From contig NZ_LMND01000030.1 of assembly GCF_001423265.1 (NCBI RefSeq), positions 86,996 through 150,995 of the forward strand: a DNA stretch of 64,000 nt. The letters are read 5' to 3'. Origin of the DNA: Methylobacterium sp. Leaf108 (GTDB taxonomy: Bacteria > Pseudomonadota > Alphaproteobacteria > Rhizobiales > Beijerinckiaceae). Below, piece after piece: positions 10,654-18,074 of the stretch (its first letter is position 1; the number at the start of each line of letters is the position of its first letter). A model generated the notes under the pieces. It had not been told where the DNA came from, did no database searches, and worked only from the letters and a program-made list of their open reading frames with translations. Made by a program: the position numbers and the translations under genes.

Positions 10654-11898
10654 ATGACGAACGCCATGACGGTTGAGAGCCGCCAGGGCGGTGGCTTTCC
10701 CGCCGACGCGGCGCCACTCGCCGGCGCGACCATCCTCCAGATCATTCCGGCCCTGGACGCCGGCGGGGCCGAGCGCACCACGGTGGACGTCGCCGAGGCG
10801 CTGGCCGCGGCTGGCGCACGGGCCCTGGTCGCCACCGAAGGCGGACGGCTGGTGGGCGAACTCCAGGCCAAGGGCGGCATCTGGCTGCCGTTCCCGGCGG
10901 GCTCCAAGAACCCATTGAGCATGGCGCTGCACGTCGGGCGCCTCGCCCGCCTGTGCCGGCGCGAGGGCGTCGACCTCGTGCATGCCCGCTCCCGCGCACC
11001 GGCCTGGGTGGCGCTGGGGGCGGTGCGCCGCAGGGGGCTGCCTTTCGTCACCACCTACCACGGCAGCTATTCCGGGCGGACCGGCGTGAAGGTGCTGTAC
11101 AACTCGGTGATGGCGCGCGGCGACGTGGTCATCGCCAACTCGCATTACACCGGCGGCCTCATCCGCGCCCTCCATCCCGAGCAGGCGGGCGACCGCGTCC
11201 GGGTGATCCATCGCGGCACCGACCTCACGCTTTTCTCCGCCGGCGCGGTCTCGGCGGCGCGGGTCGAGGCCCTGCGCCGGACGTGGGAGGTGGCGCCGCA
11301 CGAACGGGTGGTGCTGCTCGCCGCGAGGCTGACCGCATGGAAGGGCCAGCGCGTCCTCATCGAGGCCGCGGCCCTGATGCGCGATCGCGGCCTCGGCGAC
11401 GTCGCCTTCATCCTGGCGGGCGATCCGCAGGGACGCTCGGCCTATGAGCGCGAACTCGACGCGCTGATCGCGGCCAGGGGGCTCGAGGGAATCGTGCGCC
11501 GGGTCGGTCATTGCACCGACATGCCGGCGGCGTTCCGGGCGGCCTCCGTCGTCGCGGTGCCCTCCGTGGAACCCGAAGCCTTCGGTCGCTCGGCGGTGGA
11601 GGCGCAGGCGCTGGGAACGCCGGTGGTCGTCTCCGACCTCGGCGCCGTCCCCGAGACCGTCCTGGCGCCGCCGGACGTGCCGGCCTCCCAGCGCACCGGC
11701 TGGCGGGTGCCCCCGGCCGATGCCCCGGCGCTCGCCGGCGCGCTGGTGGAGGCCCTGTCGCTGGGTGCCAGTGCCCGCGATGCCCTGGCCGGGCGGGCGC
11801 GGGCGCATGTGGAGGCGCACTTCTCGCTCGAAGGTATGGCGCGCGACACCCTGGCCGTCTACGCTTCGCTCCTCGCCCAGAGGCGGGGCCCGTCGTGA
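10654..11898 (+). CDS. GT4 family glycosyltransferase
   Basis: The 414-residue product has two Rossmann domains. The N-terminal half has IIPALDAGGAERTTVDVAEAL and TTYHGSYSG; the C-terminal half has VVLLAARLTAWKGQRVLIEA, FILAGDP, and VPSVEPEAFGRSAVEAQALGTPVV, the E-x7-E nucleotide-sugar motif of GT4 enzymes. It probably transfers a sugar to a cell-surface polysaccharide or lipid at the inner membrane face. It stands alone, divergent from the hydrolase. The ATG at 10654 is followed by another at 10666; the upstream signal is weak, so the exact start is open. Confidence 0.88.
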   Translation: MTNAMTVESRQGGGFPADAAPLAGATILQIIPALDAGGAERTTVDVAEALAAAGARALVATEGGRLVGELQAKGGIWLPFPAGSKNPLSMALHVGRLARLCRREGVDLVHARSRAPAWVALGAVRRRGLPFVTTYHGSYSGRTGVKVLYNSVMARGDVVIANSHYTGGLIRALHPEQAGDRVRVIHRGTDLTLFSAGAVSAARVEALRRTWEVAPHERVVLLAARLTAWKGQRVLIEAAALMRDRGLGDVAFILAGDPQGRSAYERELDALIAARGLEGIVRRVGHCTDMPAAFRAASVVAVPSVEPEAFGRSAVEAQALGTPVVVSDLGAVPETVLAPPDVPASQRTGWRVPPADAPALAGALVEALSLGASARDALAGRARAHVEAHFSLEGMARDTLAVYASLLAQRRGPS

Positions 11899-12081
11899 TG
11901 CGGAATCGGCGATCCTCGCTTCGGCGGTCGCCATGAACCAAATCGCCATTGCCCGGTTGACTTGTGACCCGAGTCAGTCAAGCTGCATCCACCGGAGTTC
12001 CGGAGCGTTTGGTGGCCAGGATCTGCCTTAAAGGCGTGTCCCGCGGCTGCCGTTTCGGCGTTTCATCAGGAGATTGAAGCC

Positions 12082-12624
12082 ATTCGTAGACCAATGAGAG
12101 CCATGCCGGCCCCGCAGAAGGACGGGCCGCGCGCCAACCGGGACATCCGTGGTGTCCGTGAAGTGCAGCTCATCGACGATACCGGCCAGAACCGTGGCGT
12201 TGTCGCCTTCTTCGATGCCCTGACGTTGGCCGAAGAGGCCGGCCTCGATCTCGTCGAGATCGCCCCCAACTCCGTCCCTCCCGTCTGCAAGCTGCTCGAT
12301 TACGGCCGCTTCCGCTTCAACGAGCAGAAGAAGCAGAACGAGGCCCGCAAGAAGCAGAAGACGGTCGAGGTCAAGGAGATTAAGCTCCGCCCCGGCATCG
12401 ACAAGCACGACTACGACACCAAGATGAAGGCCGTCGTCCGCTTCTTCGAGGAGGGCGACAAGGTCAAGGTGACGTTGCGCTTCCGTGGACGCGAGATGGC
12501 ACACCAGGACATCGGCCTGCGCCTGCTCGAGCGCGTCAAGAACGAGACGCAGGAAATCGCCAAGGTCGAGAGCGAGCCGATGCTCGAAGGCCGGCAGATG
12601 ATCATGATCCTGGCGCCGCGCTAG
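12082..12624 (+). CDS. infC: translation initiation factor IF-3, ATT start
   Basis: The product matches IF-3. The N-domain has [16 protein letters not shown] and [23 protein letters not shown], then a lysine-rich linker, then the C-domain with [18 protein letters not shown] and [18 protein letters not shown]-3 binds the 30S subunit and checks initiator pairing. The first ATG in frame (12094) is 21 bases from AGGAG, too far. An in-frame ATT at 12082 is 9 bases from it and gives M-RRPMRAM..., the usual alphaproteobacterial beginning. E. coli infC also starts at AUU, which underlies its autoregulation. Length is 180 residues, the same as in E. coli. rpmI and rplT do not follow. Confidence 0.95.
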   Translation: MRRPMRAMPAPQKDGPRANRDIRGVREVQLIDDTGQNRGVVAFFDALTLAEEAGLDLVEIAPNSVPPVCKLLDYGRFRFNEQKKQNEARKKQKTVEVKEIKLRPGIDKHDYDTKMKAVVRFFEEGDKVKVTLRFRGREMAHQDIGLRLLERVKNETQEIAKVESEPMLEGRQMIMILAPR

Positions 12625-12720
12625 GATTGATCGGCCGGCGCGCTCGATCCGGGATGGTCGATGGGGTCCGGTGGCCGGAGGCCGAAAAGTACGTCGCTCC
12701 GACATTGTTTGATCCACATG

Positions 12721-12751
12721 AAACGGCGCCCGCGAGGGTCGCCGTTTTTTT
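12721..12751 (+). terminator. intrinsic terminator of infC
   Basis: AACGGCG (12722-12728) pairs with CGCCGTT (12740-12746) around an 11-base loop, followed by a run of seven T ending at 12751. This is a classic Rho-independent terminator about 100 bases past infC. It indicates that infC is transcribed as a single gene. Confidence 0.9.
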
Positions 12752-13087
12752 GTGTCGCCGTCGTACCGTGATGTTCCGGGGCGGGATCGGCCGTACGATG
12801 CATAGGAGACGGGCAGATCGGGCGACAAATGTCGGCGGGACTGCCTGTCAACGGCGCTTCTCCGGGCAGGATCTCACCGATATGGTGACGACAGGTTTCG
12901 TGATCGAGGCGAGCGGTAATCGGCGGACTGCGTCATCCGCACGAATCTTGCTGGCTCCGATTCGCCCCGTGCAAAAAGCGGTATGACACTGTCCTTCACT
13001 TGCGACCGGGCCGACCGCTGTTAAGCTGCTGTCGTCAAGGCAGCGATGCCGATGCAAATCCGTCATCATCAAGGAGTGAGTCTGCCG
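12752..13087 (+). promoter_or_regulatory. upstream region of the amino-acid ABC transporter operon
   Basis: These 336 bases separate the infC terminator from the substrate-binding protein gene. Base composition drops slightly around 12880-13000. I could not fix a promoter by eye, and saw no gene or clear dyad here. Confidence 0.3.
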
Positions 13088-14020
13088 ATGCATACGAGCC
13101 ATCAGCGCCTGCCGCGCCGTCCCCTGGCGATGTTGCTGGGCGTCACGGTCGCGGTCGCAGCAGGAAGCGCGCAGGCGCAGGACCTCACCGGCACCCTGGC
13201 GAAGATCAAGGAGACGGGCGCCATCACCATCGGCTACCGCGACGCCTCGGTACCGTTCTCCTATCTCGACAACGACCAGAAGCCCGTCGGCTACGCGTTC
13301 GAGATCTGCAACAAGGTCGCCGACGCGGTCAAAGCCCACCTGAAGCTGTCCAAGCTCGAGGTGAAGCTCAATCCGGTCACCTCGGCGACCCGCATCCCGC
13401 TCATCGCCAACGGTACCGTCGACCTCGAGTGCGGCTCGACCACCAACAACGTCGATCGCCAAAAGCAGGTGTCCTTCACCAACACCCACTTCCTCACCGC
13501 CACCCGCTATGTGGCCAAGAAGTCGGCCAAGCTCGACAAGATCGAGGACCTGAAGGGCAAGACCGTCGTCTCGACCTCGGGAACCACCAACATCCGGCAG
13601 ATCAACGAGGCCAACACCGCCCGCGGCCTCGGCCTGACGATCCTGCCGGCCAAGGACCACGCGGAAGCGTTCCTGATGGTCGAGACCGGGCGCGCGGTCG
13701 CCTTCGTGATGGACGATGTCCTGCTGGCCTCGCTGGCCGCCGGCTCCAAGGATCCGGGCGCGTACGCGATCTCGTCTGAAGCCCTGTCGGCCCCCGAGCC
13801 CTACGGCATCATGCTGCGCAAGGACGACGAGCCCTTCAAGAAGGTCGTCGATGCCGCCACGGCCGCGATCTACAAGAGCCCCGACGGCGTCGCGCTCTAC
13901 GAGAAATGGTTCACCAAGCCGATCCCGCCGCGGAACATCAACCTGAACCTGCCGATGAGCGAGGCCATGAAGAAGGCCTTCGCGAACCCGAGCGACAGCG
14001 CCGATCCGGCCGCTTACTGA
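13088..14020 (+). CDS. gltI: amino-acid ABC transporter substrate-binding protein (GltI type)
   Basis: The 310-residue product is a periplasmic solute-binding protein of family 3. A signal peptide (residues 1-~31, ending AAGSAQA) is followed by TGTLAKIKETGAITIGYRDASVPFSYLD, GYAFEICNKVADAVK, and DLECGSTTNNVDRQKQVSFTN, characteristic of the glutamate/aspartate-binding GltI/AatJ group. The start at 13088 has AGGAG 11 bases upstream and a well-formed signal; an ATG at 13046 in frame would add 14 residues. It opens a four-gene operon with two permeases and an ATPase. Specificity for acidic amino acids is inferred from family resemblance. Confidence 0.88.
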   Translation: MHTSHQRLPRRPLAMLLGVTVAVAAGSAQAQDLTGTLAKIKETGAITIGYRDASVPFSYLDNDQKPVGYAFEICNKVADAVKAHLKLSKLEVKLNPVTSATRIPLIANGTVDLECGSTTNNVDRQKQVSFTNTHFLTATRYVAKKSAKLDKIEDLKGKTVVSTSGTTNIRQINEANTARGLGLTILPAKDHAEAFLMVETGRAVAFVMDDVLLASLAAGSKDPGAYAISSEALSAPEPYGIMLRKDDEPFKKVVDAATAAIYKSPDGVALYEKWFTKPIPPRNINLNLPMSEAMKKAFANPSDSADPAAY

Positions 14021-14130
14021 CCGACCGTCGCGGCCGCCACAGGCACCTGCCCGTGGCGGCCGCGCGGCTCCGTGGCCGCGCTCATGGCGCCGGCGATCGT
14101 TCCCCTCGCGAAAAGATCATGCCCTAGGCC

Positions 14131-14853
14131 ATGAACTACAATTGGAACTGGAGCATCTTCTTCGACCAGTCCCCCGAGGGGACCGGGACCTATGCCGACA
14201 TGCTCCTGTCGGGCCTGCTGTGGACCCTGGCGACGGCCTTGTGCTCCTGGATCATCGCCTTCTGCCTCGGCTCGATCATCGGCGTGATGAGGACGCTTCC
14301 GAGCAAGGCCGCGAATGCCATCGGCACCGGCTACGTGGAGCTCTTCCGCAACATCCCGCTGCTCGTGCAGATGTTCCTCTGGTACTCGGTGATGCCGGAG
14401 GTGGTGCCCGAGAATTGGGGCAACTGGCTCAAGCAGCTCCCGAACGCCTCCTTCTATACGGCGGTGATATGCCTGGGCTTCTTCACCGCCTCGCGCGTCG
14501 CCGAGCAGGTGCGCACCGGCATCGAATCGCTGCCCCGAGGCCAGCGGATGGCCGGCACGGCCCTGGGGCTGACGACGGCCCAGACCTACCGCTACGTGAT
14601 CCTGCCCATCGCCTACCGGGTGATCCTGCCGCCGCTGACCTCCGAATTCCTCAACAACATGAAGAACACCTCGGTGGCCCTGACCATCGGCCTGCTGGAA
14701 CTGACGGCCCGCGCCCGGTCGATGCAGGAATTCTCATCGCAGGTGTTCGAGGCCTTCACGGCGGCGACGGTGATCTACCTCGGCATCAGCCTCCTGGTCG
14801 TCACCGTGGCCGGCAAGATCGAGACCCGCGTCGCCGTGCCGGGGGCCCGCTGA
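14131..14853 (+). CDS. gltJ: amino-acid ABC transporter permease (GltJ type)
   Basis: The 240-residue inner-membrane permease has about five helices. The His/Glu/Gln-permease N-terminal segment starts at LLSGLLWTLATALCSWIIAF, and ELFRNIPLLVQMFLWY is a conserved family motif. The EAA-type loop (RTGIESLPRGQRMAGTALGL) contacts the ATPase. The opening MNYNWNWSIFF is typical of GltJ. It lies 110 bases after gltI and pairs with GltK. Confidence 0.9.
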   Translation: MNYNWNWSIFFDQSPEGTGTYADMLLSGLLWTLATALCSWIIAFCLGSIIGVMRTLPSKAANAIGTGYVELFRNIPLLVQMFLWYSVMPEVVPENWGNWLKQLPNASFYTAVICLGFFTASRVAEQVRTGIESLPRGQRMAGTALGLTTAQTYRYVILPIAYRVILPPLTSEFLNNMKNTSVALTIGLLELTARARSMQEFSSQVFEAFTAATVIYLGISLLVVTVAGKIETRVAVPGAR

Positions 14854-14942
14854 TGGCCGCCGCTCCGTCTCGGGAAACGTGTCCGCACCTGGCCGACCCG
14901 TCGAAGCCGTCACGCAAAACCGTCGCGATCTGAGGTAGCCGG

Positions 14943-15635
14943 ATGTTCTCGGATTTCGATCTCAACGTCATCCTCGGCTCGCTGCCCTACCTGTTCGGGA
15001 CGGGCATGGTCTTCACCGTCACGCTGACGGCGCTGGCGGCCACGGGCGGCATCATCCTCGGCACGCTCATCGCCATGATGCGCCTGTCCGGCATCGCCGC
15101 GCTGGCGATCCCGGCCAAGATCTACGTCAACTTCATGCGGTCGCTGCCGCTGGTGCTTGTCATCTTCTGGTTCTACTTCCTGGTGCCCTACATCGGGCAG
15201 TGGATGACCGGGGCGTCGCGCCCGATCTCGGTCGGTGCCTTCACTTCGGCTCTCGTCACCTTCACGCTGTTCGAAGCGGCGTTCTTCTCGGAGATCATGC
15301 GCGCGGGCATCCAGTCGGTCTCCAAGGGCCAGACGTCGGCGGCGCAGGCCCTGGGCCTTAACTACCGCCAGACCATGGCGACCGTGATCCTGCCGCAGGC
15401 CTTCCGGAACATGGTGCCGCTGCTTCTGACGCAGACCATCGTGCTCTTCCAGGACACCTCGCTGGTCTACGTGATCTCGCTCACCGACTTCATGGGTGCG
15501 GCCTCCAAGGTCGCTCAGCGCGATGGGCGCCTCGTGGAGATGTATATCTTCGCGGCCGTGGTCTATCTCATCATCTGCCTCACCGCCTCGACCCTCGTGC
15601 GCCGCCTGCAGCGTCGCGTCGCCATCATCCGCTGA
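14943..15635 (+). CDS. gltK: amino-acid ABC transporter permease (GltK type)
   Basis: This second permease of the transporter has 230 residues and about five helices, with LPYLFGTGMVFTVTLTALAAT near the N-terminus, NFMRSLPLVLVIFWFYFLVP, and the EAA loop MRAGIQSVSKGQTSAAQALGL. A GGTAGCCGG stretch lies before the ATG. It is expected to form a heterodimer with GltJ and bind the GltL ATPase. Confidence 0.9.
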   Translation: MFSDFDLNVILGSLPYLFGTGMVFTVTLTALAATGGIILGTLIAMMRLSGIAALAIPAKIYVNFMRSLPLVLVIFWFYFLVPYIGQWMTGASRPISVGAFTSALVTFTLFEAAFFSEIMRAGIQSVSKGQTSAAQALGLNYRQTMATVILPQAFRNMVPLLLTQTIVLFQDTSLVYVISLTDFMGAASKVAQRDGRLVEMYIFAAVVYLIICLTASTLVRRLQRRVAIIR

Positions 15636-15647
15636 AGGCATCCTGCC

Positions 15648-16412
15648 ATGTCCGCTTCCGCCTCCCCCGCCAGCGCCGCGCCGATGATCGCCATCAACGG
15701 CATCAGCAAATGGTACGGCCCGGTTCAGGTCCTCAACGACTGCACCACCCAGGTGACCAAGGGCGAGGTCGTCGTGGTGTGCGGGCCTTCGGGATCGGGC
15801 AAGTCGACCCTCATCAAGACGGTGAACGCCCTCGAGCCGATCCAGAAAGGATCGATCACGGTCGACGGCATCGGCGTCCAGGCCAAGGGGACGGACCTTC
15901 CCAAGCTGCGCTCGCGCGTCGGCATGGTGTTCCAGCACTTCGAGCTGTTTCCCCATCTCTCGATCACCGACAACCTGATGCTGGGCCAGCGCAAGGTGCT
16001 CGGCCGCTCGGCCGAGGCGGCACGGAGCACCGGTCTCACGCTCCTCGAGCGGGTGGGCCTATCGGCCCATGCCCACAAGTACCCGGGCCAGCTCTCGGGC
16101 GGGCAGCAGCAGCGCGTGGCCATCGCCCGCGCGCTCTCGATGAATCCGATCGTGATGCTGTTCGACGAGCCGACCTCGGCGCTCGATCCGGAGATGGTGG
16201 GCGAGGTGCTCGACGTGATGGTCGGCCTCGCCAAGGAAGGCATGACCATGATGGTGGTGACCCACGAGATGGGCTTTGCCCGCAAGGTCGCCAACCGCGT
16301 CGTCTTCATGGACCGCGGCGAGATCGTCGAGGATGCCGGCAAGGACGATTTCTTCGACAAGCCGCGCTCCGACCGGGCGCAGACCTTCCTGTCCAAGATC
16401 TTGGCCCACTGA
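15648..16412 (+). CDS. gltL: amino-acid ABC transporter ATP-binding protein (GltL type)
   Basis: The 254-residue ATPase has Walker [10 protein letters not shown] (~residue 46), the Q-loop [11 protein letters not shown], signature LSGGQQQR, Walker [13 protein letters not shown], and the H-loop VVTHEMGFA, all intact. It powers import of polar amino acids by the upstream permeases. The gene ends LAH-stop inside an 18-base tandem repeat that continues past the stop, so the last codons may derive from that repeat. Confidence 0.95.
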   Translation: MSASASPASAAPMIAINGISKWYGPVQVLNDCTTQVTKGEVVVVCGPSGSGKSTLIKTVNALEPIQKGSITVDGIGVQAKGTDLPKLRSRVGMVFQHFELFPHLSITDNLMLGQRKVLGRSAEAARSTGLTLLERVGLSAHAHKYPGQLSGGQQQRVAIARALSMNPIVMLFDEPTSALDPEMVGEVLDVMVGLAKEGMTMMVVTHEMGFARKVANRVVFMDRGEIVEDAGKDDFFDKPRSDRAQTFLSKILAH

Positions 16413-16486
16413 ACGATCCTGGCCCACTGAACGATCCTGGCCCACTGAACGATCTCGGCCCACTGAACGATCTCGGCCGCCTGACG
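16397..16486 (+). repeat. 18-bp tandem repeat across the gltL stop codon
   Basis: Five head-to-tail copies of an 18-base unit of the form GATCYTGGCCCACTGAAC start at 16397, 16415, 16433, 16451 and 16469; the last is degenerate. Because 18 is a multiple of three, the gltL stop TGA recurs in frame in every full copy. A GC-rich hairpin (GCCGCCC 16497-16503 with GGGCGGC 16507-16513) follows and may help end the transcript. Confidence 0.9.
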
Positions 16487-16569
16487 CTCTTGACAGGCCG
16501 CCCGCCGGGCGGCTGACATACCGCGTGACAGCGTCGGCTCGCCATGGGCGACGCAGCGGGAGAAACATC

Positions 16570-17148
16570 ATGCGTGGGCTCGGTTCGGCCTTTGTCGTCG
16601 CGACGGCCATGGTTCTGTCGAACGGCGCGTCGGCGCAGGGGACGGCGGGCACCGGCGTTCCGGCCAACATCTGCAAGGAACTGACGGCCTTCCTGCATCC
16701 GCCGGCACCGGCCGCCCCGGCGGCGGCGGCACCGAGCCAGACAGCGGTCCAGGCGCCCAACCCGGGCGGATCGAGCCCGGCGCCGTCCGGTGCGAGCGAG
16801 ACCCAGAAGTCGTCCGGCCTCAGCGGGCCGACCACCAACGGCGGTCCCGGTGCCTCGGGCCCTCAGGGCGCCTCGCAGAATGCCGGGTCCCCCTCCGGCG
16901 CCAGTGCGCCCTCTAGCCAGGCGAGCCCGCCCCCGGCCCAGGCCGCCGCTCCGGCAGCCCCCGCGGCACCGCCGCCCAAGAAGCCGTCGGCCGATGAGAT
17001 CGTGCGCGCTGATGCCGCGATCGCCGCCAACGACATCGCCGCCTGCCAGGCCTCGGCGCGCGGCATGCGTCGGGCGGGCGTGGTGATGCCGGCGCCCCTG
17101 ATGTCCCTGGCCGCCCTCGATCTGAAGTTCCTCATCGCCGCACAATAA
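16570..17148 (+). CDS. exported Ala/Pro-rich protein, unknown
   Basis: The 192-residue product has a signal peptide (MRGLGSAFVVATAMVLSNGASA), a short segment with VPANICKELTAFLHP, a low-complexity Pro/Ala/Ser/Gly linker (~residues 44-138), and a compact C-terminal part: KPSADEIVRADAAIAANDIAACQ...LAALDLKFLIAAQ. The two conserved-looking ends joined by a flexible linker suggest a periplasmic protein spanning or tethering something. GGGAG precedes the ATG. No family is recognised. Confidence 0.65.
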   Translation: MRGLGSAFVVATAMVLSNGASAQGTAGTGVPANICKELTAFLHPPAPAAPAAAAPSQTAVQAPNPGGSSPAPSGASETQKSSGLSGPTTNGGPGASGPQGASQNAGSPSGASAPSSQASPPPAQAAAPAAPAAPPPKKPSADEIVRADAAIAANDIAACQASARGMRRAGVVMPAPLMSLAALDLKFLIAAQ

Positions 17149-17328
17149 GGGCGCACGAGCCGTCGACTGGGCAGGCGCGATTCGCCTGCCCGGCGAGCGG
17201 GATGAACCGGCACGTCATCGGGTTCGTTGTCAGGTAGCAGGTTTTCGGCTCTCGCCCGTTCGGGCTTCGTCGCGACTCCTGTCTCGCGATCCGTGGCATC
17301 TCGGATCAGGGTAATGCCGGAGACCCCA

Positions 17329-17958
17329 ATGACCTACCTCAGCCGCAGCGGCGCCATCGCCCTGATCGTCGCCGTGCTCGCGAGCGCACCCGCATTCGCA
17401 GAGCCGGGCGGATCCGCCGCCACTTTCCTGACGGCCCGGTCCGTCGCCGGCATGCCCGCCTCGAAGCTCATCGGCCTCGACGTGATCGGCATGGGGCACG
17501 AACGGGTCGGCCGGATCGAGGAGATCGTTCTCGACGCAAATGGCCACGCCAAGGCCGTGGTCATCGGCGTCGGGGGCTTCCTCGGCATCGGCGAGAAGCG
17601 CGTCGCGGTTCCCTTCGACCAGATGGTCTGGACCGGCGTCGCGACCTCAGGCGGTACGGCGCGATCCAGCACCACGCCGGCCGATGCCCCGAGCGCCAAG
17701 GCCGCCGACACGGCCGGCCCCCAGACGATGCCCGGGTCGCAAATTTCCAACGATGTCCTCACCGTCATCGACGAGAAGAGGGGCGGGGGCGTCAACGAGG
17801 CGACGGGATCGGTGACCGCCACGGACACGTCCCGCGGACGCGCCACCGTCGCGGTGCCGGGATCCGGCGACGGTCCGGTTCGCGCCGAGATCCGGGCGAC
17901 GAAAGCGATGCTGCAGGAAGCGCCGGCCTTTGACGCCACCGGTACGGCGGGCCGCTAA
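17329..17958 (+). CDS. exported PRC-barrel domain protein
   Basis: The 209-residue product has a signal peptide (residues 1-~24, ending APAFA) and a PRC-barrel domain (~residues 38-110): ASKLIGLDVIGMGHERVGRIEEIVLDANGHAKAVVIGVGGFLGIGEKRVAVPF. A Thr/Ala/Asp-rich tail follows without clear structure. Exported PRC-barrel proteins are common in Rhizobiales and often stress-linked, but their role is unknown. GGAG six bases before the ATG at 17329 decides this start over in-frame ATGs upstream. Confidence 0.75.
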   Translation: MTYLSRSGAIALIVAVLASAPAFAEPGGSAATFLTARSVAGMPASKLIGLDVIGMGHERVGRIEEIVLDANGHAKAVVIGVGGFLGIGEKRVAVPFDQMVWTGVATSGGTARSSTTPADAPSAKAADTAGPQTMPGSQISNDVLTVIDEKRGGGVNEATGSVTATDTSRGRATVAVPGSGDGPVRAEIRATKAMLQEAPAFDATGTAGR

Positions 17959-18074
17959 GCGGCTCGGCGTTGGCGGGCCGACGCTTCACCCTGCTCTGGC
18001 TCTCGGTCTGTCGCAGGTCTTCGACGCAAGACCGATGACCCCTTTTGCGAAGCCGGCTTGGAAACCGGCCCCCG

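Noticed and set aside
9643..11949. A 768-codon minus-strand frame
   Set aside because: Only the last 277 codons form the alpha/beta hydrolase; the rest is antisense to the glycosyltransferase.
11957..11982. TTGACT...AGTCAA dyad upstream of infC as a promoter or operator
   Set aside because: TTGACT resembles a -35 box, but no matching -10 is seen at 16-18 bases, and the dyad arms are only six bases with uneven flanks.
16276..16569. Extension of the exported Ala/Pro-rich protein upstream into gltL
   Set aside because: It would read gltL out of phase and destroy the signal peptide. The ATG at 16570 has a good ribosome-binding site.
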